From contig CM048552.1 in assembly GCA_026413225.1 (NCBI GenBank), forward strand, positions 196,863,553 to 196,927,552: DNA of 64,000 bases, written 5' to 3'. This DNA is from Otis tarda (taxonomy: Eukaryota; Chordata; Aves; Otidiformes; Otididae). Of this stretch, positions 10,401 through 19,660 are shown piece by piece (the first letter of the stretch is position 1; every line of letters starts with the position of its first letter). A program made the position numbers and the translations under genes. The notes under the pieces were generated by a model. It saw only the letters and a list, made by a program, of their open reading frames with translations, was not told where the DNA came from and did no database searches.

Positions 10401-13400
10401 ATGCCTCTGCCATATTAATTACAAATTATTTTTTTCTCCCTGCTTCTTACATCATGCAGAAATTCAGAAATATTTTTGAATGTTTCAGTTTATCTAACTA
10501 CAGAAATGTACAAATTGCATGTTTGCTTATTCCTGCAGTGGACTCTTCTTTTTATCTAAAAAGCTACCCTCTTTCATGAGTTTTTAGTTACTGCTTCATA
10601 ACCTTTCTTCAATATTGTTTTTCTGAAGAATAAGCATTTTGTGTGCAACCTTTATTCTTTCCCCAAAAACATCTTCAGTTCTATACAAGTTTTGTTTTCG
10701 TTGTCATTTGTGTTGTACATTTTCATGAATTTCCACTCTTGCACTGAAATAAAAACAAATACATTTAAGATTAGCATTTCCTGCCTGCTCATGCAGGGTG
10801 ATGAATTATAGTAAAAATACACTTGTGTAAAAATCTTTCAATTTCATTTTTCCTAGAAATAATATTTACCAATACAGTGCTATTCAGTGAATGTGTTACC
10901 TATATTACAAATACAACTTAGCCTGATATGAGCTTTTAATCTGTTGTAGCTTCAGATTCAGTGCTTTAAAATGAAAGAAGGAATCTATTTTTTTTTAACA
11001 ATAATAAATTTTTAAAAAATGGGGTGGAGGAATTCCCAATTTATTTTATAAATTCTTAAAACAGAAGCTTCTGACATTTTTTTTTTTTTAATTACTTTTC
11101 TCATACAGAAGAGGAGGAAGAAGTTAACAGTGAATCAGCGGTGTCTGTCCAGAATAAATCTGATGAAGAAAAAGCAGATGATGTACCTCATCTTCCTGGT
11201 TGTACTGAGAAGCCTCCGGTGCCCAAAGACCCACTGCGTAACCCCCAGCTTTCTGATTATGGCCTTTCGCAATATGCTTTCTCCAGGCCTTGGAGTGCAG
11301 TGAAAGGACAACACGCAACAAATGCGTATAAAGAAAATTCAAAGAACAGGACTCCACTAAAAACACAGACCTCCTGCATTTTGCCCAAAACACCAAAATG
11401 TATGCTCAAGATGGATGATTATGAGTGTGTTACACCAAAACTTGAACACTTTGGCATTAGTGAACATACAATGTGTATGAATGAAGATTATACGATGTCA
11501 CTTATTCGTAAAACTGCTCAGACAAGCAAGAAGTGAGTAAATTACTGAAGTTCAGATTGTTTCTCCACTAGACTTTCTGTAGTTTCTTCTTGGTGTACTA
11601 ATTTCTTGCTGGTATTGCCCTTCTCATTTTCTTCAGGCATGTGATATGTTGTTATCTGCCAATTGTTTATGCCTGTGTCTTTATTCAAACTCCCTACATG
11701 TCTTTTCATGTACCCTTTGCAGTGACAAATGCTGCCAAGAAACATATCTCTGTGTGAGAGATTAGGTGACGCAGTAGTAGCAGTAGGTGACACAGGCGAA
11801 GCAGCAGTAGCTTGATCACTGGAGGTAGGAGGAGATCATTAATCCAGTCTGAAAGTGCACGCGCACCTGTGTGAAAAATCCAGATAGGTGAAGTGAGTTT
11901 AAAGTAATACACGTGCCCCTTTTGGTATCAAGGGCCCAACCAATCTTAAAGAAGCCTTTGGCAGGACACACCCTAACGTTCCCCTGAGTGTTATCCAGTC
12001 ATTAAACAAAAAATTACTCCTTCCCTTGACTGCACCACGATAAGAATCTTCCATACACAATCTATTTACAAAAGGAAAATACACAGTAAATCTGTGATCT
12101 TTCGCATTCCTTAACCTTGGATTTGAATACATCTGCAGTAGATATTACATAGCAAACTTAAAGGTTTCAAAACCTTTAGGAATATAGACCCAGAAAAAAA
12201 CTTCTAAAGCATTCAGTGAAATGCCTCATTGTTGAAACACATTGTATTTTCTGTTATGTTATCCAGCCCCACCTTACAAACAGCTTATTTTGTTCCAATC
12301 TTCTGTTGAAAAGACATCTTCAGATTTTCACTGTTCTAATTAAAAGTAAAGGAAAGAATTTGTGGCAGTGAGGTGTAGAACACCTTAGCAGTAGAAGTAT
12401 TTTTCTGTAGTTCTAAGGTAATGTAAAGGTAGTTAGATCATGGTTTTATAGTTAGTGTTAGCCACTCATTCCATTTTAAAAGCTAATGGTATTTTAAAAG
12501 AAACTCACTGTTCTGCAGCTAAATACTTGGTATTTAGAGAAATTTTTCAAAAACCAAGAATCATATTCAAAATAAGTAGTGGAAATAATAATTCAGGGTG
12601 GGATTGGTTTTTTAATCCCTGATATTTGCAATATAGGCATAGGTGTGAAATTCTTCAGAACCATGTTAACTTAAGTGTCTTTGTGCCCCAAAGATTCTGT
12701 TTACTGCAATTGTTTTGGTGGGTGTTTTTACTTTTAAGATTACTAGGCGGGAAAGTGAAAAGTACATCTTATTTTAAAATAATAGTTTTGGGATCTCTCC
12801 TTCTGAATAGTTATGTAAATACTATAATCTCTGTAAAGCTTTATAGAATTTGAATTGTCATAACAGAAAAACTGATACTGAATCCTGAAAGATATTAATT
12901 CAAAAATCGTTCTCTCTGAAATAATATTTTGATAACAGTTTCAGCTTATTGCACAATTTAATTTCTTTTGCTATCTGTAACTTTTTATGGTTTTGTACTG
13001 CTTTTCCTATTTAATGAGAACTGTTTTAAATGTGATCTTCATCTTTAATTATGGCTGTAATTTATAAATGGATACATCCACAAATGCAGATTGTGTTTCT
13101 GGGGCTTCCAGTGAAACAATTAGTCCACTAGCAATATTTGTATATAATTAAAAAAAAAAAATACTATCAGTCTTCCATACCCCTAATGATAATATTAAAA
13201 TTCTGCATAGAATTAGCTATAGCATGATTACTCTTTAATGTATCATCATTATTAATAACCAAAACAGATGGACACACACTAATTGTGACTAAAGTTAAAG
13301 CTGCATACAGATTCAGAATTAGCGGCATATGTGAGAGGTCATGACATTAAGTCATTAGAGTTCAAATGTTGTTTAACTGTCTTCTAGCCTATTTGTTTTG

Positions 13401-16400
13401 TTTATTTTGCATCATTAAGTTAAAGTTAGCTTGCAGTTTGATAAGAAAGGTTGAAACAATTAAATAGCTTGTTACCTCCAAAAAGCACTTATCAAAAAAA
13501 AAAAAAAAAAAACTAAGAAAAGAAAGGTATTTTTTCACTGGACCTGAAATTCACTGGCAGAATCTTTTCCCTGAGGATCAGATAAACAGAAAATTTAGTA
13601 CAAATGAGGTAGCCTTATACCTGTACTTTCCAGGTACAAAGACTGGTAATAATTCTGATGTTCTTGGAGACAGCCCTGCCCTTTCATATGCCTTGCTTGT
13701 GTCAGCCAGGTCTTGTACCTAGCTGAAATCTGTCTAGCAGCTGTGTATTGTGTGAAAACCACTGTAAAAATTAATCTCAAAGTTCTTAAAAATATTTAGT
13801 AGACCTCAACTCCTCAAACTTTGTTTTTCAGGTTTTTAGTTTTGAAGCAAGTGAAAGAACAATATACTTCAGGCTACCTACTACAAAACTGAAACCAAAA
13901 GTAATTAGGAAAGAAAACAAGGGGAAAAAGAAAAGTGTCTGAACATAAGTACTTGATGTTATACTTGTTCTTCTCTGTTGTAAAAACTAAAAATCATATG
14001 GTTTCAGGCATCTATAATACTTCCAAGGCAAAATTGACTTCAAAAATTACCTTTTTTTAAAAAAAAAAATATAATAAAAAAATTAGAGATGTGTTCATCT
14101 AAGGTAAAATATACTGCTTCAAATGGATTTTTTTTTAATTTTTTTTTTTAGACTTAGGCTTTTTTTAGAGAAGCTCTATATCTGACTTTCATATTTAAGA
14201 TAATTTTTTAAACATTTAAAATAACTTTCCTATAGACACACTTTTATGTAGATAGAGTTTAGGTAAGCTTCCACTTTTTCCTCTGGGATTGTCTCTTAAC
14301 TGCCTGCACCCTTCTTCCACTAGGATACCTTGGATATGAAAAAAGAATTTTAAAAATTACAGTTTCTAGTTTTGTGGAATTGGTATTAAATGGCTTTTCA
14401 CTCTGAATAAATAAGTAGTCTATTCAAACTTAAAAACTGAATTTAAAAATTTAATAACATTAGTAGGTTAAGAGCCAAAAAGATTTCCGCTTGTTGTTCA
14501 GAATTTTGTAGGCAACAGGCAATTCAAAATAAAATAGGCTGTACCCCTAACACAGAATTTATCTGGGACAAAGAAAATTGATCTTACCCTGGACACCTTT
14601 TTGTTTGCTTGTTTCATTTTGGGGTTTTTTTTTTTAATGCCTTAGATTGAAATCTCAGATAATTTTGTGCATGATACGAATTGCTGCAGTAGAACCATAG
14701 ATGAAAAATCTATGAAAAAATAATCTTTGAGGAAATGAATTTTTGACTTGTATGTTGATCAACAAATACTAGAAAAGTGATCAGGTTGACAGTATTCCTT
14801 TAATTGTGATTTCTTCATGTTACTTGAGAGTTAATTGAGAGTTTGTTTTTTTTTCAGGTTGGTTAACGATGATCATGAAGTGAATGTACCAGAAGGGGCA
14901 TCCAGGGAAATCATGGTTACTCCTGGGCCAAAAGTGATAGTTGAGAATGGTAAGTTAAAAATACATTAAATAAATGTACCTATGCATTTTTTACATAATG
15001 CATGTGTAAGCGCATTGTAAACGCATGGTAAACTTTTAAACTGTGTTTCTTGTTAAATATAGTTAATTCAGGCCCAGTCGTTGTATGAGTGCTAATGTCT
15101 AGGAAGTTAAATGTTAGTGGCTTCTATGGGAAGGTTTTTCTCACTTAAGTATAAATCTTTGCTCATTCTTCTACTCACATCCATCTAGAATTATGCAGAA
15201 GGATTCATCATTTTGTAACTGCAACTTACCCTTATTTGAAATAAAAATGCTATTTTGACAACTTAGCCTTTTTTTTTTCTGAGAATACCCAATAGACCTG
15301 TTTTAAAGATAGGAAAGAAACTGCTTTGAAAGAAGATAACAAGACAGTAACTTCGATCGTTCAAGAATAGTGCTAAAACTTCTTTGAGAGTGGTTGTAAT
15401 ATATTCTCTTGAAAATGTGTTAAGATCTTGGGACAAACATAGTGACAATTGACTATATGAAAAGCTAAAGAAAAGTTGATTTAAGCTGGGCTTTCTCAGT
15501 TATATTCAGTAGTGGGACTAGATTTATTTTTATTTTATTTTTACTTTTGCTGTCCTGGTTCTGGCTAGGGTAGAGTTAATATTCACCTGAGCTGGGAAGA
15601 GAACCAGAGCTGGTGGCCTCTATGGCTGGGGCACCCAGCTGGGATAGTTAACTAGTTAGCTAGCAGCTGGGGTGAATTTTACCCAAATTAGCCAAAGGGC
15701 TGTTCCATCCCATCTGACATCATGCTCAGTATGTAAGTGAGGAGGGTGCTGAGGGTAGCCTCCTGCTATGTGGGAAGAAACTATGTGTGGAGATTTGTTG
15801 AAAGCCATTGTACTGTATTTGTTTTCCATTGCTGTTTTGTTTTCTTGTGTTATTGCTGTTAATTTTTTTCTTCTTTGGTTTTTTTTTGTTTTTTTCTTTT
15901 TCTTTTTTTTTTTTTTTTTTTTTTTTTTGTTCCGTCTCAACCTGTGTGTTTTTGCTGGTTTTTTTTTTTTGTTCTGTTTTGTTTACCAATTCTCCCTTCT
16001 GTCCCACTGGAGGGTGGCAGGGAGTGAGAGAGAGACTGCATAGTCTGGTCCCGATCGGGGCTGAACTACGACATTTGCATTTGCTGCTTTTATGGAATTC
16101 TGTGATTTGGATGGTTCTTCATACTGAAAATGTCAGCTAAAATGATACAGATGTTTTAGAATATGAAAATATATTAAAAGCTAATAGACTTAGAAAGCTA
16201 AACTGAGGCACTGGAACTGATAATGTTTATATAAATGTTTGTGTGTATGTATGTATTTTTATTTTTATTCCCTGCCCCTTAATTTCAGCACCTGATTGGA
16301 TGGCTTCTCCTATGATGCTTGTGTTCTGTACTCCTGATGTGAAAATCCCTTCCAGAACAAATAGTATGGTATTATCAAGGTCACTAGAGAAAAATAAACT

Positions 16401-18106
16401 GCCTCTTCAGAGTTGTGCAGGAACACCACGGTTTCCAGCTTTTGAAACAAGATGGCTAAAACCGGAAGCTAAGGTAGTAAATAGCATTTATGTAAATTTT
16501 CACACTTCTTACCATAAGCAGTCTTTCAACTGTCAGCTTGCAATTCTTTTCCAATACTACTTTTTTCATGTCATTGTAGAACTTTCTAATGGTAATTTTG
16601 TAAGAACATTTATTAAATATTTTACCCAGGATAAGAAAATTAACTGAAGGCATTTAATACCTTTTTTGCAGCAGGTAAAGCAAGGGGAAAAGACTGAGTC
16701 GGTGACAAAGAATGATGCAACAGATAAAAAATACAGAGAGGATAGCATTCCTTTTGCTACAAGCTCTGATGAGTATCTTAAACATCTTAGAGACCCTTCT
16801 CCTCCCAAAATAAAACACTATGATGAGTTACTCAGTACTCCTCCACCTCCAGAAATAACAAGGATACCAGATGATGTTCTACAGGTTAGCTAATATACTT
16901 ATTTTTCTAAATAGTCTTAATAGTAAAATAGTAAAATTAAAAGGCCTTAGTTCTAACAATTTTTTCTTAAAAAAAAAAATAAAATTCTACTACTTAGTGA
17001 AAATGTATAGACTGTAATCCTGTTCTGAGTTCTTAGATAATTCTTTATTCCCTTTTCATGTTTCCTGTAGATTCTGTCCAAGTATAATAAAGTAGACTCT
17101 TCTAAAGCCAAGGAAATTGAGACTAAGGCAGGAAATATCACAAGATATGAAAGTGATTTCACAGGTTCCTGCAACAAAGAAAACAGGTATGATTAAATTT
17201 TATAAATGTGGTTAAGTAGTTTTAATTTGGAGGAGCTACAAAGACGCTTTAAAACACTTAGAAATTCGTGCAGCTGCTTGCTCTTCAGCTACCAGAATAT
17301 TGCTTGTTGCTGTGACTAAGTAACTATTCTTTAGCATGGTATTGACTGCCTTTATTGTAAAAACAAATATTGCAATTGATTATGTATTTGAATCCTCCCA
17401 ACTTTAAAAAATGACGGTAGAGTTTTACTGTTTTATCTGTAGGTGTGTTTTGCTTCGTGCCAATCAAAGCATAGGTGAATGCTTTCTTCTGAGTAAATTT
17501 AGGCAATAAAAATAAGGAATTTGAGAAAACTGTGTAAGTGAAGTGACTGATTTCATGGTTGTTTTGGCACAGACAAAGTTCTTTGAAATGCAAAGCCACC
17601 TTATGAATGATACATGATTTGAAATTAGTCTACAATAAGTATGAATAATCTTTGAACTTTGGAATAATACCTTTAAAAAGACTCAATCAATTTGAATAGA
17701 AGGAAGTTTTTGTGACAACTTGATCAAGTGTAGATATTCCTCATTCAATGTAATGTATATTACACTTGTTAATTATCTGTTAGACTTGAGGTCAGTACAG
17801 ATTATTTAGGTAAGAGGTACAAGGAACGAGTATGGAGTCAAATAATAACCACAACAACCTACAATGAGACTGATAAAAGCAGGTATCTTAATATACCTGG
17901 GAGCTGGAATACATCTGAGTAATCAAATAGAGCAAAACTCTCACTTTAGCTGACCCTTCTTTTTCATTGTCAAGTTCTTAAAAAAAATAAAGTTTTTAAT
18001 GTTTGTGTTGTCTGCTAATTCAAAACATGATTGAGATAGTAAGTTCATGAACTCTTCTGGATGTCTTTGCAGAGAATATCCTGGGTTTTCTAAGCCAAAC
18101 ATCTAA
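7381..18106 (+). CDS. SKA3: Spindle and kinetochore associated complex subunit 3 (whole gene, nine coding exons)
   Basis: SKA3 joins SKA1 and SKA2 in the Ska complex, which couples kinetochores to microtubules in mitosis. Coding exons are 7381-7483, 8326-8390, 9294-9459, 11109-11532, 14858-14949, 16289-16473, 16672-16884, 17071-17186 and 18073-18106. Together they give 1398 nt and 465 residues in one frame (human 412). Residues 1 to about 111 form the helical N-terminus that pairs with SKA1/SKA2. The rest looks disordered and rich in S/T-P sites. The most conserved block (KTPKCMLKMDDYECVTPKLEHFG, from residue 205) and the TP motif before IPDDVLQILSKYN (T401) match the human protein. The second CDK1 threonine of that motif is proline (P403). 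The protein ends NKEN plus 11 extra residues through exon 9; readthrough of exon 8 would instead end NKENRYD. Intron 5 holds a solo LTR, and introns 3 and 4 carry a near-identical repeat pair. Confidence 0.95.
8326..8390 (+). CDS. SKA3: SKA3 coding exon 2
   Basis: The 65-nt exon lies between CATAG and GTAATG and encodes YEEESPMRVLHDLHCEIRTLK, matching human [20 protein letters not shown]. It ends in phase 0. It lies between acceptor and donor without a frame start of its own, so simple ORF calling misses it. Confidence 0.93.
9294..9459 (+). CDS. SKA3: SKA3 coding exon 3
   Basis: The exon encodes the rest of the N-terminal helical region, EDVNSTLGKSCAEK through KIRELFWKYGYKPHGKDST. The KIRE-F-KYGY core matches human SKA3. 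The acceptor is CCCCAAAG and the donor GTAATA; the exon ends in phase 1. Confidence 0.93.
9932..10192. repeat. Unclassified interspersed repeat, copy A (SKA3 intron 3)
   Basis: This 261-bp segment is nearly identical to 11757-12015, with about eight substitutions and one 1-2 bp indel by hand alignment (about 97% identity). It contains an internal short reiteration (GTGACACAG-TAGTAGCAG and GTGACACAGGCGAAGCAG). Both copies lie in the same orientation on either side of SKA3 exon 4. The family is not recognised; an LTR or nonautonomous transposon is possible. Confidence 0.8.
10193..11108 (+). other. SKA3: Rest of SKA3 intron 3
   Basis: AT-rich intron sequence ending in a T-rich tract and a TCTCATACAG acceptor. 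No exon or known repeat is visible. Confidence 0.6.
11109..11532 (+). CDS. SKA3: SKA3 coding exon 4 (largest)
   Basis: The 424-nt exon begins with an acidic EEEEEVNSE run and includes NPQLSDYGLSQYAF, which parallels human SPQLSDFGLERYIV. It ends in the most conserved SKA3 block, KTPKCMLKMDDYECVTPKL through NEDYTMSL. The donor is the full consensus GTGAGT at 11533; the exon ends in phase 2. Confidence 0.95.
11757..12015. repeat. Unclassified interspersed repeat, copy B (SKA3 intron 4)
   Basis: This is the partner of 9932-10192 in the same orientation, starting 1825 bp downstream of it. Weak similarity may continue past the boundary (CTATTTACAAA...TACACAG in both), which suggests the original element was longer. 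Confidence 0.8.
12016..14857 (+). other. SKA3: Rest of SKA3 intron 4
   Basis: AT-rich intron with a 19-bp poly(A) run near 13494-13512 and several T tracts. The branch/pyrimidine region leads to a TTTTTTTTCAG acceptor at 14857. No exon is visible. Confidence 0.6.
14858..14949 (+). CDS. SKA3: SKA3 coding exon 5
   Basis: The 92-nt exon encodes LVNDDHEVNVPEGASREIMV then TPGPKVIVEN, a weakly conserved linker that contains a TP site. The donor is GTAAGT at 14950 and the exon ends in phase 1. Confidence 0.9.
15551..16073 (+). mobile_element. Solo LTR of an avian endogenous retrovirus (ERVL/TguLTR5-like), SKA3 intron 5
   Basis: The element starts TGTCCTGGTTCTGGCTAGGG and ends GGGGCTGAACTACGACA, with the TG...CA ends of a retroviral LTR. 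It is flanked by a perfect 5-bp direct repeat TTTGC (15546-15550 and 16074-16078), the target duplication. The internal phrases GGTAGAGTTAAT, CATGCTCAGTATGTAAGTG and CCCACTGGAGGGTGGCAGGG-AGTGAG resemble the abundant neoavian LTR family I know as TguLTR5. No internal retroviral genes are present. A long T-rich tract (about 15870-15970) sits in its 3' half. It lies in the same orientation as SKA3. Confidence 0.85.
16289..16473 (+). CDS. SKA3: SKA3 coding exon 6
   Basis: The 185-nt exon encodes PDWMASPMMLVFCTPDVKIPS, parallel to human SPLVPTFCTPGLKIPS, then a variable stretch ending KPEAK. The acceptor is AATTTCAG at 16288 and the donor GTAGTA at 16474; the exon ends in phase 0. Confidence 0.93.
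16672..16884 (+). CDS. SKA3: SKA3 coding exon 7 (Ndc80-binding region)
   Basis: The 213-nt exon encodes 71 residues, including DELLSTPPPPEITRIPDDVLQ. This matches human [21 protein letters not shown], where T358 and T360 are CDK1 sites for Ndc80 binding. Here the first TP is kept (residue 401) and the second threonine is proline (residue 403, codon 16843-16845). The acceptor is a tandem GCAGCAG (NAGNAG), so the leading glutamine may be optional. The donor is GTTAGC. Confidence 0.93.
17071..17186 (+). CDS. SKA3: SKA3 coding exon 8
   Basis: The 116-nt exon encodes ILSKYNKVDSSKAKEIETK and ends in NKEN, the last four residues of the human protein. It ends in phase 2 with the donor GTATGA. Reading through the donor gives only three more residues (RYD) and a stop at 17194-17196, so exon 8 could be the last exon in some transcripts. 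Confidence 0.9.
17187..18072 (+). other. SKA3: SKA3 intron 8
   Basis: AT-rich intron with no recognisable element. It is retained as 3' UTR if the transcript ends in exon 8. Confidence 0.5.
18073..18106 (+). CDS. SKA3: SKA3 final coding exon (probable)
   Basis: The acceptor TGTCTTTGCAG is strong. Joining to exon 8 gives R-EYPGFSKPNI-stop (TAA at 18104-18106), 11 residues beyond the conserved NKEN end. Splice signals support it, but the residues have no counterpart in the human protein that I can recall. Confidence 0.6.
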
Positions 18107-19660
18107 AATCAAGCTGAAGACCATGTGGAGGCTGTTTCAGATTTCTGCATCTTATCACTGAATTATAACAAGCTCAAAAAGCAAAAGAAAATACTGGTGG
18201 GAGGAAAGAGTGATACAAAGGAAAAGCTTTTTTAATGGAGCAAGTTTGATGTGGATAAACTTGATTGAACTAACAACTTGTGCTTATTTTTTAATTTAAA
18301 TTTTTTTGCAAAATATATTGAAGGTTTTTAAATACATATATACTTCAAGGAGGACTGGGGTCATGTATGAGGCAGTACTTCAGTTGTTTCAGCTGATAGT
18401 CATGTTTGTTGTGTATGCTTGTGTTTGCAGCAGGCTGTAGAGAAGTGTAGTTAGGTTGCAGTAAAGGGAAGGTACAATGTATTGCCTCAGAAAGCGGATA
18501 TCTCTGGCTGTTCTGGTGACACTGTACATCTTTTCAGGGCTGAGCTTGAAGTGTAGTACTTCAAGAGTATTTGGTATCTTCAAGAGAAACAATTCCTTTT
18601 TATGTGAAGGGTAACTCCTGATTTACTACTTAAAGCACTTCTCTGCTATTATCACTTCTGCAGTGCTAAGACCGATCAGGCGTACTCCGGCTCTCTGTTA
18701 CCTATCTGATGGACAGGTATTTCTTATGCTGCTGCTTCTTCCTTATTACAGTTTTCTTGCATTGACATCCTATTAGGTGCTATACATCTGTTTTCCTTTT
18801 GATAGTCTAACCTCTGTAGCTCTGAAAGGTGACTCTGGCTCAAACATTAATTATTTGAAAATATATTGTGTAATTGGTGCTGCTTATATGTATCTTCAGC
18901 TGCTGGAAAGATTTACTGGCAGGCATGTAGGTGATTGCTTACTCTCCTGCGCCACTGCCATGTGCGTTCTGTAAGTGGTGGTGTCACTTCTAAACATGCA
19001 CATCTATCCCTGCAATAGCTGACCAAGCTTAAGGTCTCAGAGCTGGTGGACACTTTTTTGGTGTCTGGTAGTTATAGTAATCGGGATTTTTTTTTTTTTC
19101 CACCAGGGATTTTTCTTTTGTCCACAAGAAATCCCAACTGTGTATCCTTGTTTGGAGCCAATGTGCTGTCTCCAGTGTCAGCTATTCCTCTGAGTGACTC
19201 CAGGACTGCTCATAGCAGCTGTATGTGGGCTTCCTGTTGATGGTGAAAATTCTGTCGTTGATATGAGAGCAGGCATGCAACGCATGAGAAGGGAGAGACT
19301 GTCCCAGGAAATGAGGAGTGTATGCTTTTCTGAACACAGCTCCTCATTTTTTTTAAAGTCCTTGGGATATGCAGACATCTGGAGATGCCTGGAGGTATTG
19401 CTCCAGTTGCTTAGATGGACTTATCCTGGCTAAAACCTAGCAAGTAAAGAAGCCTTTTTCCTGCTATTCTAGTAATGCTCCAGGATAAGCGTACATCAAA
19501 CTAACTGGAGAGGCTGATTTTTCTACTAGTTCTGGCCTGAGCGCACTGTCACTTTTCTGTGCTAGCTTCCGTTTAAAAATATGTATATGTATTATTATAT
19601 ATCAGTCTTTAAGCTTGATCAACACTTTTGAATACTAAATAAATCTGTCTCAGATGCTTG
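18107..19660 (+). other. SKA3: SKA3 3' UTR (inferred)
   Basis: There is no AATAAA between the stop codon and 19638-19643, where a signal is followed by TG-rich sequence. This suggests a 3' UTR of about 1.5 kb. Small ORFs inside look like chance. Confidence 0.5.
19638..19643 (+). terminator. SKA3: Candidate SKA3 polyadenylation signal (AATAAA)
   Basis: First AATAAA downstream of the SKA3 stop codon, with GT-rich sequence just after it (TGCTTGGTGGCTGCTT). Confidence 0.5.

Noticed and set aside
15656..16043. Lysine-rich and phenylalanine-rich ORFs at 15.7-16.0 kb
   Set aside because: They translate the poly(T) tract of the solo LTR on each strand and are not genes.
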